A stretch of 62,000 nucleotides of DNA from Phoronis australis (lineage: Eukaryota > Phoronida > Phoronidae). Positions 45,301 to 50,915 of the stretch are shown here, piece after piece. The stretch is taken from contig NMRA01000079.1 in NCBI GenBank assembly GCA_002633005.1, positions 413,413 through 475,412 of the forward strand, given 5' to 3'. The first letter of the stretch is position 1. Each line of letters starts with the position of its first letter. Made by a program: the position numbers and the translations under genes. The notes below the pieces were generated by a model. That model made no database searches and was not told the DNA's origin. It saw only the letters and a program-made list of their open reading frames with translations.

Positions 45301-45578
45301 ACGTTGAAAAAACAATCCACCTGGAGAATCCACCATTGACACAAGAGGGCGACTCTGTGTTGACGTCTCATCCTAAAGCTATTTTTGTTATCGTGATGTG
45401 CTGCGTTCTGGCGACAGCAGTGTTTTTCACTGTGTTTGGCATCTTACAGGCACGGTCACACGGTAAATGGTGCTTCAGAAGTGTTGGCTACCAAAAGGTG
45501 CCGACACTGTACGATACAGGTCGCGATCGTATTCTACTAACACCTCATGATTTTGACGATGAGGACGAGATATTTTAA
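1164..45578 (+). CDS. PCSK5-like: Membrane-anchored furin/PC5-like proprotein convertase (whole gene, 23 coding exons)
   Basis: Calcium-dependent subtilisin-like serine endoprotease that, by family knowledge, cleaves precursor proteins after paired basic residues in the trans-Golgi, endosomes and at the cell surface. Joining 23 exons at GT-AG sites gives 3867 nt, 1288 residues, with phases matching at every junction. Layout: signal peptide 1 to about 25; prodomain to RVKR108; catalytic domain with Asp156 (LDDG), His197 (RHGTRC), oxyanion Asn297 (SGNGG) and Ser372 (GTSAS); P domain about 450-590 with RGD 502-504; Thr/Ser-rich linker; ten FU repeats about 643-1125; transmembrane helix about 1223-1246; cytosolic tail with YQKV and an acidic end. 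Ten FU repeats plus a membrane anchor fit PC5/6B or Furin2-type enzymes better than vertebrate furin (two repeats). Orthology is inferred from architecture only. A missing exon inside the N gap cannot be excluded, although the phase across it is intact. Confidence 0.94.
3785..3840. mobile_element. Partial end of a family A element
   Basis: TTGGCAATTATATTTGTCCA followed by AAACTGGTGAAATTTTGTCA matches one end of the family. The other end was not found with confidence. Confidence 0.45.
5701..5943. mobile_element. MITE-like element, family A
   Basis: About 240 bp with inverted ends: AGAATCTCACTAAATTCGGAC at the left matches the reverse complement of TCCTAAATTGGTGAGATTTT at the right. Internal landmarks shared with the other copies are TTTCTTCATTTTCCAGTGCTTCT, GTTGTGAATG, and GGCTATATTGTGTCC. 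It has no coding capacity, so a non-autonomous DNA transposon is likely. Confidence 0.7.
6257..6301. repeat. AAT microsatellite
   Basis: About 15 uninterrupted AAT trinucleotides in intron 1. Confidence 0.95.
7201..7430. mobile_element. MITE-like element, family A
   Basis: Divergent copy with AGTTTTGGACATAATTGCCAAAG at the left, TGCTGTGAATGGCCACAG inside and CATATTGTATCCTAAATGAG at the right, in the same order as the copy at 5701. Confidence 0.65.
7763..8012. mobile_element. MITE-like element, family B
   Basis: Shares with 27258-27478 and 13960-14170 a common order: TTCTTCAC at the left, then CACTGTGTAGACATC...AAAACA, a run resembling GTTTCCATT...TAACAAAG, then TTGGCAATCGTTTTTGTG and GGAGAATTA at the right. 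The ends are weakly inverted (ATTCTTCAC versus GTGGAGAAT in the 27-kb copy). It is related to family A by the ACATGGCCGACAAGTGAAAT block. Confidence 0.5.
8470..8556. repeat. 29-bp tandem repeat, three copies
   Basis: Three near-identical copies with the core CCTATAGCAACTTGTTAGCA, period 29, at 8470, 8499 and 8528. Confidence 0.9.
9272..9517. mobile_element. MITE-like element, family A
   Basis: Starts GGTAAAATCTTACCAATTTC and ends GTGGTGAGAGATTTCACCGT, an imperfect inverted pair. Inside are TTTTTCATTTTTCAAATACT and CCATATTGTGTCATG, as in the other family A copies. Confidence 0.7.
12540..12845. repeat. Duplicated GAT/GAC-rich tract
   Basis: Two copies about 165 bp apart each start with CTTGGCGAAATTAAC (12569 and 12731) and continue into GATGATGACGAAGATGA-type sequence. 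The apparent poly-Ser or poly-Asp reading frames come from this low-complexity sequence, not from a gene. Confidence 0.7.
13733..13785. repeat. Palindrome with TTGGCGAAAT arms
   Basis: ACTTGGCGAAAT (13745-13756) faces its exact reverse complement (13759-13770) across two bases. Outer arms GAAGAGC and GCTCTTC (13733-13739 and 13779-13785) extend the hairpin. Confidence 0.85.
13960..14170. mobile_element. MITE-like element, family B
   Basis: Contains CACACAATGTGGCCGAGAAG, then GTGTAGATGACATAAAACAT and GTTTTCACTGTTTGTAACAT in the same order as the other family B copies. Its ends are eroded. Confidence 0.45.
18179..18341. mobile_element. 163-bp element with perfect 26-bp terminal inverted repeats
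   Basis: Positions 18179-18204 and 18316-18341 are exact reverse complements over 26 bases (including a flanking TA on each side that may be the target-site duplication, as for Tc1/mariner-type MITEs). The interior is built from repeated TTAACCGCCC-like words at about 18214, 18251, 18269 and 18305. Confidence 0.8.
19532..19608 (-). other. tRNA-derived sequence (SINE head or tRNA pseudogene)
   Basis: On the minus strand there is an intact B box GGTTCGAGTCC inside a T-arm with GTGGG/CCCAC pairing. Upstream is an A-box-like TGGCCTGGTTGATAAGTGCC. Outer stem GGCAGTGT pairs with ACACTGCT, but five to seven extra bases sit between the T stem and that acceptor-like strand, and no clean anticodon arm is seen. 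A functional tRNA is therefore unlikely. Confidence 0.6.
20184..20288 (+). CDS. PCSK5-like: Convertase exon 2: prodomain with internal cleavage site
   Basis: Encodes residues 59-93. It contains [10 protein letters not shown]: a histidine (His70) just before R72VLKR76, matching the position of the pH-sensing His and the second prodomain cleavage site of furin. A further basic stretch RLKR90 follows. Acceptor TTGTAG and donor GTAAGT are clear; phase 0 at both ends. Confidence 0.93.
20289..20861 (+). other. PCSK5-like: Intron 2
   Basis: 573 bp between GTAAGT and TTTTTCAG. I see nothing else in it. Confidence 0.9.
20862..20957 (+). CDS. PCSK5-like: Convertase exon 3: primary autocleavage site
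   Basis: Encodes residues 94-125. The motif KKRVKR108-G is the expected autocatalytic site separating prodomain from mature enzyme. [10 protein letters not shown] after it matches the conserved start of convertase catalytic domains. Acceptor TTTTTCAG and donor GTAAGT; phase 0. Confidence 0.95.
20998..21258. mobile_element. Fold-back element in intron 3
   Basis: Left arm (20998-21055) contains AATTCAAATTAAA and ATCGAAACGAATCAC. The right arm (about 21200-21258) is its imperfect reverse complement, with GTGATTCGTTTCGAT and TTTAATTTGAATT. Arms are about 55 bp. A related single arm occurs at about 47748-47815. Confidence 0.75.
21647..21890. mobile_element. MITE-like element, family A (in intron 3)
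   Basis: Starts AAAATCTCACCAAGGTCATA and ends CCTCAATTGGTGAGATTTAC. It shares GGTTGTGAATGTGCACAATT, TAACTATAGTACAGCACTTG and GGGCCATATTGTGTCC with the other copies. Confidence 0.72.
22955..23014. repeat. 15-bp G-rich tandem repeat, four copies
   Basis: Four copies of CAGGGCGAGGGGTAA with minor changes. The G-runs could form a quadruplex on this strand. Confidence 0.9.
23279..23413 (+). CDS. PCSK5-like: Convertase exon 4: catalytic aspartate
   Basis: Encodes residues 126-170. [17 protein letters not shown] contains the catalytic Asp156 and the neighbouring Asp157 that in furin-type enzymes helps recognise basic substrates. Acceptor TGTTTCAG, donor GTAGGT, phase 0. Confidence 0.97.
23414..24152 (+). 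other. PCSK5-like: Intron 4
   Basis: 739 bp between GTAGGT and TTGTAG. I see nothing else in it. Confidence 0.9.
24153..24315 (+). CDS. PCSK5-like: Convertase exon 5: catalytic histidine
   Basis: Encodes residues 171-224 plus one base. [15 protein letters not shown] carries the catalytic His197. The acidic segment before it (NGNDDDP) matches the calcium-binding and substrate-contact region of furin-type enzymes. Acceptor TTATTGTAG, donor GTAACT, ends in phase 1. Confidence 0.97.
24316..25422 (+). other. PCSK5-like: Intron 5
   Basis: 1.1 kb. A more GC-rich patch at about 25220-25390 (with CCCCGCCCCC and AAAATGGCGGCTTGG) sits close to the acceptor and looks like an inserted repeat rather than a coding exon. 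Confidence 0.8.
25423..25595 (+). CDS. PCSK5-like: Convertase exon 6: catalytic core
   Basis: Encodes residues 225-282. [17 protein letters not shown] and [13 protein letters not shown] are highly conserved convertase blocks; SWGPDDDG lines the S1/S4 substrate pockets with acidic residues that select basic substrates. Ends in phase 0 before GTCAGT. Confidence 0.97.
25596..26834 (+). other. PCSK5-like: Intron 6
   Basis: 1.2 kb between GTCAGT and CCCACAG. I see no coding exon or clear repeat. Confidence 0.85.
26835..27053 (+). CDS. PCSK5-like: Convertase exon 7: oxyanion asparagine
   Basis: Encodes residues 283-355. WASGNGG contains the oxyanion-hole Asn297; in PC2 this residue is Asp, so PC2 is excluded. 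[13 protein letters not shown] and [10 protein letters not shown] are further family blocks. Acceptor CCCACAG, donor GTAAGT, phase 0. Confidence 0.97.
27258..27478. mobile_element. MITE-like element, family B (in intron 7)
   Basis: Starts AATTCTTCACTC and ends AGAAGTGGAGAATTA, an inverted pair. Internal GTGTAGATGCCATAAAACA and TTGGCAATTGTTTGTGTGC match the other copies. Confidence 0.5.
29655..29745 (+). pseudogene. PCSK5-like: Decayed duplicate of the exon 8 acceptor and exon start
   Basis: CCAATGCCTTTGATATTGTTGCAG, CCAATGCCCTTGATTCTGCCGTAG and the real TCCCTTTGATTACAG are three related acceptor segments. After the second (from 29707), GTCACCACTGGTGTGAACGG reads VTTGVN-ECIE, clearly like VTTDLN-GCTE of exon 8. 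It then hits TAA at 29752-29754, before any serine-active-site sequence. Confidence 0.6.
29806..29906 (+). CDS. PCSK5-like: Convertase exon 8: nucleophile serine
   Basis: Encodes residues 356-388 plus two bases. [20 protein letters not shown] contains the nucleophile Ser372. The acceptor is TTACAG; the donor GTACGA is weak but forced by the reading frame into exon 9. The intron just upstream carries decayed copies of this exon's acceptor (see findings). Confidence 0.96.
30274..30377 (+). CDS. PCSK5-like: Convertase exon 9: end of catalytic domain
   Basis: Encodes residues 389-423. [10 protein letters not shown] and WIVNGVGRK are family blocks near the end of the catalytic domain. It joins exon 8 with phase 2 and leaves one base for exon 10. 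Acceptor TTTCCAG, donor GTAACC. Confidence 0.96.
30611..30710. repeat. 50-bp tandem duplication
   Basis: Two copies starting TTGTTAGTTACTAGTATACT at 30611 and 30661, differing at only a few positions. Confidence 0.92.
30917..31034 (+). CDS. PCSK5-like: Convertase exon 10: catalytic/P-domain junction
   Basis: Encodes residues 424-462. [19 protein letters not shown] is the conserved last helix of the catalytic domain. [10 protein letters not shown] begins the P domain, the beta-barrel needed for folding and activity. Donor GTGAGT, phase 2. Confidence 0.95.
31140..31310. repeat. Degenerate 15-bp repeat
   Basis: Repeated TTTCCATGACAACAC-like units (clearest at 31215-31260). They read on either strand as short repetitive peptides with no coding signal. 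Confidence 0.75.
31559..31646 (+). CDS. PCSK5-like: Convertase exon 11: P domain
   Basis: Encodes residues 463-492, including VNITSTGCQ and [10 protein letters not shown]. The latter matches the P-domain segment usually ending in LEHVQ/A. Acceptor CATTTTAG, donor GTAAGT, ends in phase 0. Confidence 0.93.
32545..32761 (+). CDS. PCSK5-like: Convertase exon 12: P domain with RGD
   Basis: Encodes residues 493-564. [12 protein letters not shown] holds the RGD triplet (502-504) common to P domains. [19 protein letters not shown] is the conserved W-GE-P-G-W strand. Acceptor TATTCCAG, donor GTAGAT, phase 1. Confidence 0.96.
33208..33440 (+). CDS. PCSK5-like: Convertase exon 13: end of P domain and Thr-rich linker
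   Basis: Encodes residues 565-642. SYQLILHGT closes the P domain. The remainder is a Thr/Ser- and acid-rich linker ([13 protein letters not shown], then [11 protein letters not shown]), probably flexible and O-glycosylated, ending in basic KSKTKT just before the cysteine-rich region. Donor GTGAGT, phase 0. Confidence 0.93.
33953..34035 (+). CDS. PCSK5-like: Convertase exon 14: first FU repeat
   Basis: Encodes residues 643-669. [20 protein letters not shown] is the start of a furin-like cysteine-rich repeat with the CxxxCxxxC spacing. Ends in phase 2 before GTAAGT. Confidence 0.93.
34503..34702 (+). CDS. PCSK5-like: Convertase exon 15: FU repeat 2
   Basis: Encodes residues 670-736. Two CxxC-type knots ([10 protein letters not shown] and [11 protein letters not shown]) continue the FU array. 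The last ten exon bases and the donor GTAGGG are the first copy of a 40-bp tandem repeat that runs into the assembly gap. Ends in phase 1. Confidence 0.92.
34693..34794. repeat. 40-bp minisatellite spanning the exon 15 donor
   Basis: Copies start TTCTATGCAGGTAGGGTATA at 34693, 34733 and 34773 and run into the Ns. The first copy overlaps the last ten bases of exon 15 and its donor. Confidence 0.93.
34795..35294. other. Assembly gap (500 N)
   Basis: Exactly 500 Ns, so the true length is probably unknown. Both sides are tandem repeats, which explains the assembly break. The convertase phase is 1 on both sides, so the gap need not hide an exon, but symmetric phase-1 exons could be missing. Confidence 0.99.
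35295..35505. repeat. 37-bp minisatellite, nearly six copies
   Basis: Copies start ATATCCACAATTCTCTAGCT at 35295, 35332, 35369, 35406, 35443 and 35480 (the last partial). It is a different unit from the array on the other side of the gap. Confidence 0.95.
35963..36113 (+). CDS. PCSK5-like: Convertase exon 16: FU repeat 3
   Basis: Encodes residues 737-786. After the gap, [16 protein letters not shown] continues the array with the usual FU spacing (GFYAD then C). An acceptor 21 bases upstream (exon start 35942) is also phase-compatible and would add seven residues. I chose 35963 because it keeps the FU spacing. Ends in phase 2 before GTGAGT. Confidence 0.85.
36114..37592 (+). other. PCSK5-like: Intron 16
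   Basis: 1.5 kb, with a degenerate 15-bp TTCCTAAATAGTATT repeat at about 36280-36500 and repeated TTGTTGTTTCTTG words near 36765-36830. No coding exon is seen. Confidence 0.8.
36280..36500. repeat. Degenerate 15-bp tandem repeat
   Basis: About a dozen units related to TTCCTAAATAGTATT with substitutions and small indels. Confidence 0.8.
37593..37757 (+). CDS. PCSK5-like: Convertase exon 17: FU repeat 4
   Basis: Encodes residues 787-841. [19 protein letters not shown] is a textbook FU repeat. Acceptor CATTGTAG, donor GTAGGC, phase 2 at both ends. Confidence 0.94.
38313..38458 (+). CDS. PCSK5-like: Convertase exon 18: FU repeat 5
   Basis: Encodes residues 842-890. [19 protein letters not shown] is an FU repeat, followed by a Ser/Thr-rich loop and QCSPG. 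An internal GTAGGT donor at 38396 is also in phase 1 and would drop 21 residues, including two cysteines. The long form preserves the cysteine pairing and is preferred. Confidence 0.9.
39361..39730. repeat. 74-bp minisatellite, five copies
   Basis: Five nearly identical copies starting CCATGAAAAGGTTGCCACTG at 39361, 39435, 39509, 39583 and 39657. The high identity suggests recent expansion and likely length polymorphism. Confidence 0.96.
40418..40505. repeat. TGGTATTATATCTGG-type repeat
   Basis: Imperfect repeats of TATTATATCTGGTTTGTGTC in intron 18, about 80 bases before exon 19. Confidence 0.8.
40585..40858 (+). CDS. PCSK5-like: Convertase exon 19: FU repeats 6 and 7
   Basis: Encodes residues 891-981, two FU repeats (CHYSCNTC and CHATCKTC). 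An acidic insertion SLDDDDDTR within repeat 6 is unusual for FU loops. Acceptor TTTTTGCAG, donor GTGGGT, phase 2. Confidence 0.94.
41398..41603 (+). CDS. PCSK5-like: Convertase exon 20: FU repeat 8 and start of 9
   Basis: Encodes residues 982-1050. [16 protein letters not shown] is repeat 8; [20 protein letters not shown] begins repeat 9. Donor GTTTGT is weak but required by the phase-1 join to exon 21. Confidence 0.93.
41604..42961 (+). other. PCSK5-like: Intron 20
   Basis: 1.36 kb between a weak GTTTGT donor and GTTTCAG. No repeat array or coding exon is recognised. Confidence 0.8.
42962..43083 (+). CDS. PCSK5-like: Convertase exon 21: FU repeat 9 continued
   Basis: Encodes residues 1051-1091. 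[17 protein letters not shown] completes repeat 9 and [13 protein letters not shown] leads into the last repeat. Acceptor GTTTCAG, donor GTAAGG, ends in phase 0. Confidence 0.93.
43571..43664 (+). CDS. PCSK5-like: Convertase exon 22: FU repeat 10
   Basis: Encodes residues 1092-1122. [20 protein letters not shown] is the last FU repeat. Ends in phase 1 before GTAAGC. Reading through the donor would add a 15-residue tail and stop at 43714, which would give a secreted form; no evidence shows this is used. Confidence 0.93.
43738..44046. mobile_element. 309-bp fold-back element
   Basis: Ends are exact 15-bp inverted repeats (AATTTTTCCATCCAA at 43738-43752 and its complement at 44032-44046). Homology continues inward: CACCAGGTGGCGCTGTGCAC on the left faces GTACGCAGTGCCACCTTTTG on the right, and GCAGACTGGGCTGAG faces TAAGCCCAGTCTAC. 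The arms are about 150 bp each, so nearly the whole element is one imperfect hairpin. Confidence 0.85.
44366..44480 (-). mobile_element. Probable 3' end of a LINE-type retroelement
   Basis: On the minus strand, GTGGGCCTATGGCCTTTATT is followed by AATAAATTGATTGATTGA. A short TTGA-type microsatellite tail is typical of CR1/L2-like LINE 3' ends. Only the tail is present and no reverse-transcriptase frame is visible. Confidence 0.5.
45079..45578 (+). CDS. PCSK5-like: Convertase exon 23: stalk, transmembrane helix and cytosolic tail
   Basis: Encodes residues 1123-1288 to TAA. GEC completes the last FU repeat. An acidic, Asn/Thr-rich stalk follows, then the hydrophobic helix [20 protein letters not shown] (1223-1242, running on to about 1246). 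The tail has YQKV (a YxxPhi sorting signal) and ends in DFDDEDEIF, an acidic cluster like those that retrieve furin and PC5B to the trans-Golgi. A stronger-looking acceptor 33 bases upstream (exon start 45046) is also in frame. I prefer 45079 because it keeps FU spacing. Confidence 0.92.
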
Positions 45579-45880
45579 TGTGTGATAAATTGTAGGCGAG
45601 TGTTTTATACAAGTTGAACAAATAGGTATTTTGGGGCCAGAAAATTCGATCGAACTTTATTGAATACCAGTGATTGATTTATTGAAACCTCATTTTTGCA
45701 TTCTGCTGTGATGTCTATAAGCTCACCACCTGTCTTGAATGACCCCACCGATTGTTTGTTTGTTAGTTTGTTTGTTTGTTTGTTTGTAGCCTGTCACCTC
45801 CGATAGACTATTTAAAGATTGAGGAGGTTCACCTCGCCGTGTACAAATAAACTTGAACACTTCCCATAATTCCTGGCCTC
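45579..45880 (+). other. PCSK5-like: Convertase 3'UTR
   Basis: Untranslated region after the TAA. It holds a TTTG-type microsatellite at about 45753-45789 and an AATAAA at 45846-45851. The downstream end near 45865-45885 is inferred from the poly(A) signal. Confidence 0.6.
45846..45851 (+). terminator. Poly(A) signal AATAAA of the convertase gene
   Basis: Canonical AATAAA about 270 bases after the stop codon, followed within about 60 bases by T-rich sequence. It is the first canonical hexamer after the stop codon on this strand. Confidence 0.65.
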
Positions 45881-46630
45881 AGCTATGAACAAATGATGTT
45901 ATTAATGACATATTGTTTATTTTTCTATGCAAACTTTTGTTGGTAATACTGCAAAGTTCTAGAAATTGTTACCTTCCTTACATAAGTGATATTTATGAAT
46001 GAGTGAGTGCGTGATTGCTAGTATGACAATTGTACGAAATTATGAAAAATATATTACAGTGACAATGTTAGTATTGTACTGAATCATATTTTTTTTTTGA
46101 AAATGTCATAGTCATTCAAAAAAGCTGTTATTTTGTTTTTTAAACCTCAAGCATTCTCGGGGTATGAAAAGCAAGATATTGTCTTTGGTGAAAGTCGATA
46201 ATTATTTTATTATGTTTGGTAAACACAACTCCCAACAACTCATCAAATCTGTTTGTTATTAGCGATAATTTGTAAGTGCCTAAATTTAGTTTGATTCATA
46301 TCATTGTCCCAAATTTGAGACTATCCTAAGTTTTATGTTAACTTGTATTGGGGTTTCCAACTTTGATTCCAAAAGATACCCTGGATGGATCTCGTTAGAA
46401 ATCCCTGGTCCATGCTCATCCTTGTCTGTTCGTACCACACAATTCCTTAATTTAGGATAGACTGCTTGCTAAGACTTGTTTGATGGAATGTCATGATGCT
46501 TAAGAGAAAGTTTATGTCGATTGAGCAAGAATTTTAGGTACCATTTGTTTCAAAATCGCTGCCTAAGGGTTTGGGAGCATAATTTCCCAGCGTCTGAAAT
46601 CTAAGGGTTTCTGTTGCAAGTCTTGGATAT

Positions 46631-46862
46631 GGTGAAATCTCACCAGTTTAAGACACACTATGGCGATAAGTGAAATTTTATTTTCTCTTTTTTCCAAGAA
46701 AGGTATTCTACACCAAATTATTGCTTATGTTACCATAGCTACCTACCATCAGGTAATGTTTTGGAAAATGTGGCCACTCTCGACAGTTTTAGAAGCCTTT
46801 GAAAACTGAAGAAATGTCAATTTTGGCAGTTATTTTTGTCCGAATTTAGTGAAATTTTATCC
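46631..46862. mobile_element. MITE-like element, family A (opposite orientation)
   Basis: Here the ATGGCGATAAGTGAAATTTT end comes first and the TCAATTTTGGCAGTTATTTT / GTCCGAATTTAGTGAAATTT end last, the reverse of the copies in introns 1 and 3. It begins GGTGAAATCTCACCAGTTTA. Confidence 0.7.
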
Positions 46863-48880
46863 AAAATCTGGTTGGTATTCAACTGCGTTAGGCGTCGCCC
46901 TGCTTTAGTTGACTTCATCATTAGTTCTACAATTTTGTCAATTCTTTTTGTTAAAATATGAATTTTGAGTGTTTGGAATTGAGGAGTTCATATGTTGTCA
47001 GAAAGTCATTTTCAGATATTTCTGCTTTTATGCCATTTTTGGTTCATTGTGGCTCAAAGGACAAATTTTACGTTTTTGGCCTCAACATAATTTACTGTTT
47101 TGGCAATTGTAGGCTATTGTACTTATTAAAGAAGTAGTCCCTGTTGTTGCTGATTTATAGGTTGGGTTTTATGATGTTTTATCAAATAGTATCGTAAGTT
47201 GATTAAGATTTACCATATTCGTCCTGGTTTATGCCAGTGGGCCATGGCATTTAAATTTAGAGCTCAAAACAAACGGTATTGTTGCAAAGCCACACGAGGG
47301 CTTTTGAAGAACGTTTTGAAAGGTTGGGGACCACCATGTTCTCGCCTCATACAACTACAACTAATTCTGGCCAAACCCTTGGATTTGCATTTGTATCGTC
47401 AATTTTACCTATTATAGTCAAGTAAGTTATTCTTACAATTTAAGCAGACATGCACTGATGGTTGTAAGTAAGCGATATGTGCTCGTTTTATGAGCTGAAA
47501 TGCTCCGTCTAGTTGAAAAGTCTTGAAGACATGTTAGCACGAAGTTACTGTATCCTTGTTCCTCACCTCTTTTGATTGGTTTTTAATTGAAACATGACAA
47601 GTGTTTACTAGTTTTCACAGCCTTGATGTTTTGCTGTCAAACTGGTCGAGATCTTTGCCGTTGGATTTGCAGTCTTTTGGGGGACACCAATGAAATTTTT
47701 TTTGCAAGCATTCTTAGAGAATGTACCAAGTACTCACAGTTTTGGGGATTTTTGTAACTGGGTCAAAGTTCATGATTCGTTTCAATGCATGTCACATACA
47801 CAGACTTATAATTTCTTATTTGCCAATCTCGTGTTCAGCAACTTTAAAAGAAATCCCCACTGTTTAAATTTGGGGGACTGGGCATATAATTGACGTTTGT
47901 GATATTTCTCAGATTTTGGTTGGCATTAACTGTGACAAATAAGGTTAGTAATTGTTAAATGTGTGACAGCAGATGCTTTTGTTGCATGTTTCATTGCCTA
48001 CAGTTATTTAATGTACAAATTATTAGCAGATATTGATTGTGCTTTAAGATTAAGGAATAAGCTCTTGAATGGAGCATGAATTGCAAGTGTACAATTCATG
48101 CTAAGATTTTTTGTGATCAACTGAAAGTCACAAAGATGCAAGTATGAAGCAGCATTTTCTCTAAATTTAAAGACTTCTGACTGTGTTTCTGTTCACTGAG
48201 CAGGAAATGAGGAACATGTATTTATGCAATAGAAATTGACACAACTGAAGAGTTAAATTTAATTTTATTTTCAGTTTAATTGAACTCATTTGACAAATTA
48301 TACAGTAACACTTCCAACCGACTTATAAACAATGTTAATACAGCAGGAAAATTCTACTGTTTTCCCATACGTACACACGCACACACAGAGGCAAATTATT
48401 AATTTGCATTTATTTATTAAATACTAACATATTTTAATATTGCACAATGAGACTAACTGGACAGTCATGTTTTATGAGAAGTTTGAAATTGTCAAACTAT
48501 TCAAGGATAAAGAGGAGCCAGTGAAATGACAGTTTTCCTAATTTGCAGAAACAAACTACAAACTGGGCAGAGGTTTTGAACAAAAAAGATCACATCTTAT
48601 TTTTTATGAACTGCTCCGTTTGTTTTAGCCTTGCATCCCTACCTGGGTTTATGTGCAGTAGTCTTCGAAAAAAAGATTTTTGCAAAAATACTACGGTAAA
48701 TAATACAAAGAGTAACACTACATCATTTAAAAAATTATCCAAAAACTGCTTCAAAATTTTAAGACTTGATGAAAAGTAATATTGTCATTTTTTGACACCT
48801 ACTAGACTTTAGACAGTGTACGTTATTCAAAACGCTTTCATCTTACTCATCACCCAATCAATGCTAAGTTCAGCGGTTAT

Positions 48881-49075
48881 GATAACATCTCGCCAACTTA
48901 TACCACAACATGGCAGACAAGTGGAATTTGATTTGCTCATTTTTTCATAAAAGATGTATCACCAAAATAATGACCTGCCACGCTCAACATCTGCGCCAAG
49001 TGGCAATATTTTGCAGCCAATCACAATGTTAGAAGACTCAAAATTTTTCGTCCAAAATTGGTGAGATTTTACCAT
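48881..49075. mobile_element. MITE-like element, family A, internally deleted
   Basis: Starts GATAACATCTCGCCAACTTA and ends GTCCAAAATTGGTGAGATTT. ACATGGCAGACAAGTGGAAT is present. It is about 195 bp, some 45 bp shorter than other copies. Confidence 0.65.
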
Positions 49076-50700
49076 AAGCTAGATGGCGTTCAGATAGTCG
49101 TGTGGGACTTGTATCCCACAAACATCCAAGGCTTGGTGAACTACTGCCTGTTCAATTCTCCGTCCATTATCAAAGATGAATGTTTCTTCTTCACTACCAG
49201 CTGGTGAATAGTCATTTAGTGAACATTACGTACAATTCAAACGTGATCCCAGATGATAAGATTTACGTTAAAATAAAATATCAATGCCCAGCATCAACCA
49301 TAACATGGTGTAAATTCAACTAAGTGCTTTTTTCTATTTTTGAAAGAACAGCTACATTGGTATGAAAACTCAAAATTTTGCTAAAGTGTTTGTTGACTGC
49401 AGTAATGCAAACTGTCTTAACAAGAAAGTGAATTTTTCATCACGTTATTTTTGTTGGGAAATTTTAAAAAATGAAATTCCTCGCGTCTAGCATTTTGTGT
49501 CCCACACTGAAGCAATTTTACAGTCGAATATGTCAATATTTGGTTCAAAATCATCAACTTCAAACTTAGAATCAATCAAGCTTGAAACAACAAATCCAGT
49601 TTCAAAATCAACGAACTTCCAGCCACCCAATGAGTATCATAAACAATTCAGAATGTTGGCCATTAAAATAACATTTCTGTAACTTTGTAAAAAAAATGCA
49701 GCACTGTTAAACAACATATAATACATACTTTCTGCACCATAAAGCTTAAGACCCTTACTAGCACGAAATAACGAAAAGGATGCTTTCAAAGGTTCATCTA
49801 TTTCACCAACTGTTAAAAACCCAAAGTGTTATTTTACTCGTACCTAGTTGTGACTTTTACGATCTCACTAGACCTCCACCCTAGACCTTATTGAGCACAA
49901 TCCCAGCAGGGCTTGGAATGACCAATGACAAAAACAGAGGAAATTTTTCCAGGTGATGTATTGTTTCACTAATAAATGGGCTTGTGTGATAGAAACATTT
50001 TTGAGTTGTAAAACTAAGTGGAATAAACGTTTTTGCATGAATGAAGTCAAATTAATGATAAAAGGAGACTAAAAGAGGTAAACTGGATATAAAATAAGAG
50101 AAAATCAAAACAAAAAAGAGGAAATCTTCATAAAGTGAAAAAATTCCAAGCCCTGTACCAGGTTTCCGAGAAACATTTTGGCTGGAAAATAAATCAGAGT
50201 AACAAAAACAAACTAGAAAAATTGCAAAACAAAACTTTGCTTAAAGCCACCCTCCAGTGAATTGTAAGAGGCCAGTCCAAGTAGAGCTAATTGAGGTCAA
50301 GCCGAGGTTCCAAACTTCAACGTGAAAAAGTCTAATTTGCAGCAGTAAAGCTTCCAATTAAAAACAATCAGTCAACTCCATGGATTTATCATGGGTAATA
50401 CGAAATGTCAACTCGTGGTGTTTAAAAAACAAATATAACAATGCGGGGTTACACGCCAAAACATGAGTCGAAACAATGGTTAGCAAGTATGCCACTGCAT
50501 GAGGCTCAATACAAAAGAAACTATGATACAAAAGTCAGATATTTCACGCTAAAATGAAATCGTCATCAGTGCATACGATACACTGACCTATTGGTATGGT
50601 TGAAAAGAGAACTGCGTCACCTTTAGTTCAAGGAAATCTAATTTGTTATGAACCACATGGACAACTCAAGTCCTGAGCAAAACAGCTGACCTTTGTACGT

Positions 50701-50915
50701 ACTGTGACGTTTCATAAAATTCGAACAAAAATAATTTAGTCAAAATTGTCATTTTCATTTTTTTAAAAGTTTACCACATACCGTAGTAAAAGTGCTCAAA
50801 ATTTCATCACGAGTTTGCTGTTGACAGAAGTACCATGAAAACTGAGCAAAGAATGACTTCTTTTTTATTTTTGCTGAGAAATTTGATAAAAATATATTTC
50901 ACTGTTTCATCAAAA
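50701..50915. mobile_element. Probable degenerate family A element
   Basis: TTCGAACAAAAATAATTTAG and TCATTTTCATTTTTTTAAAA resemble the left half of the family. The right end is poorly conserved, so the boundary is uncertain. Confidence 0.4.

Noticed and set aside
44952-45578. Taking the whole 208-codon open frame as the last exon
   Set aside because: The first part precedes both plausible acceptors. The FU spacing supports a start at 45079 (or 45046).
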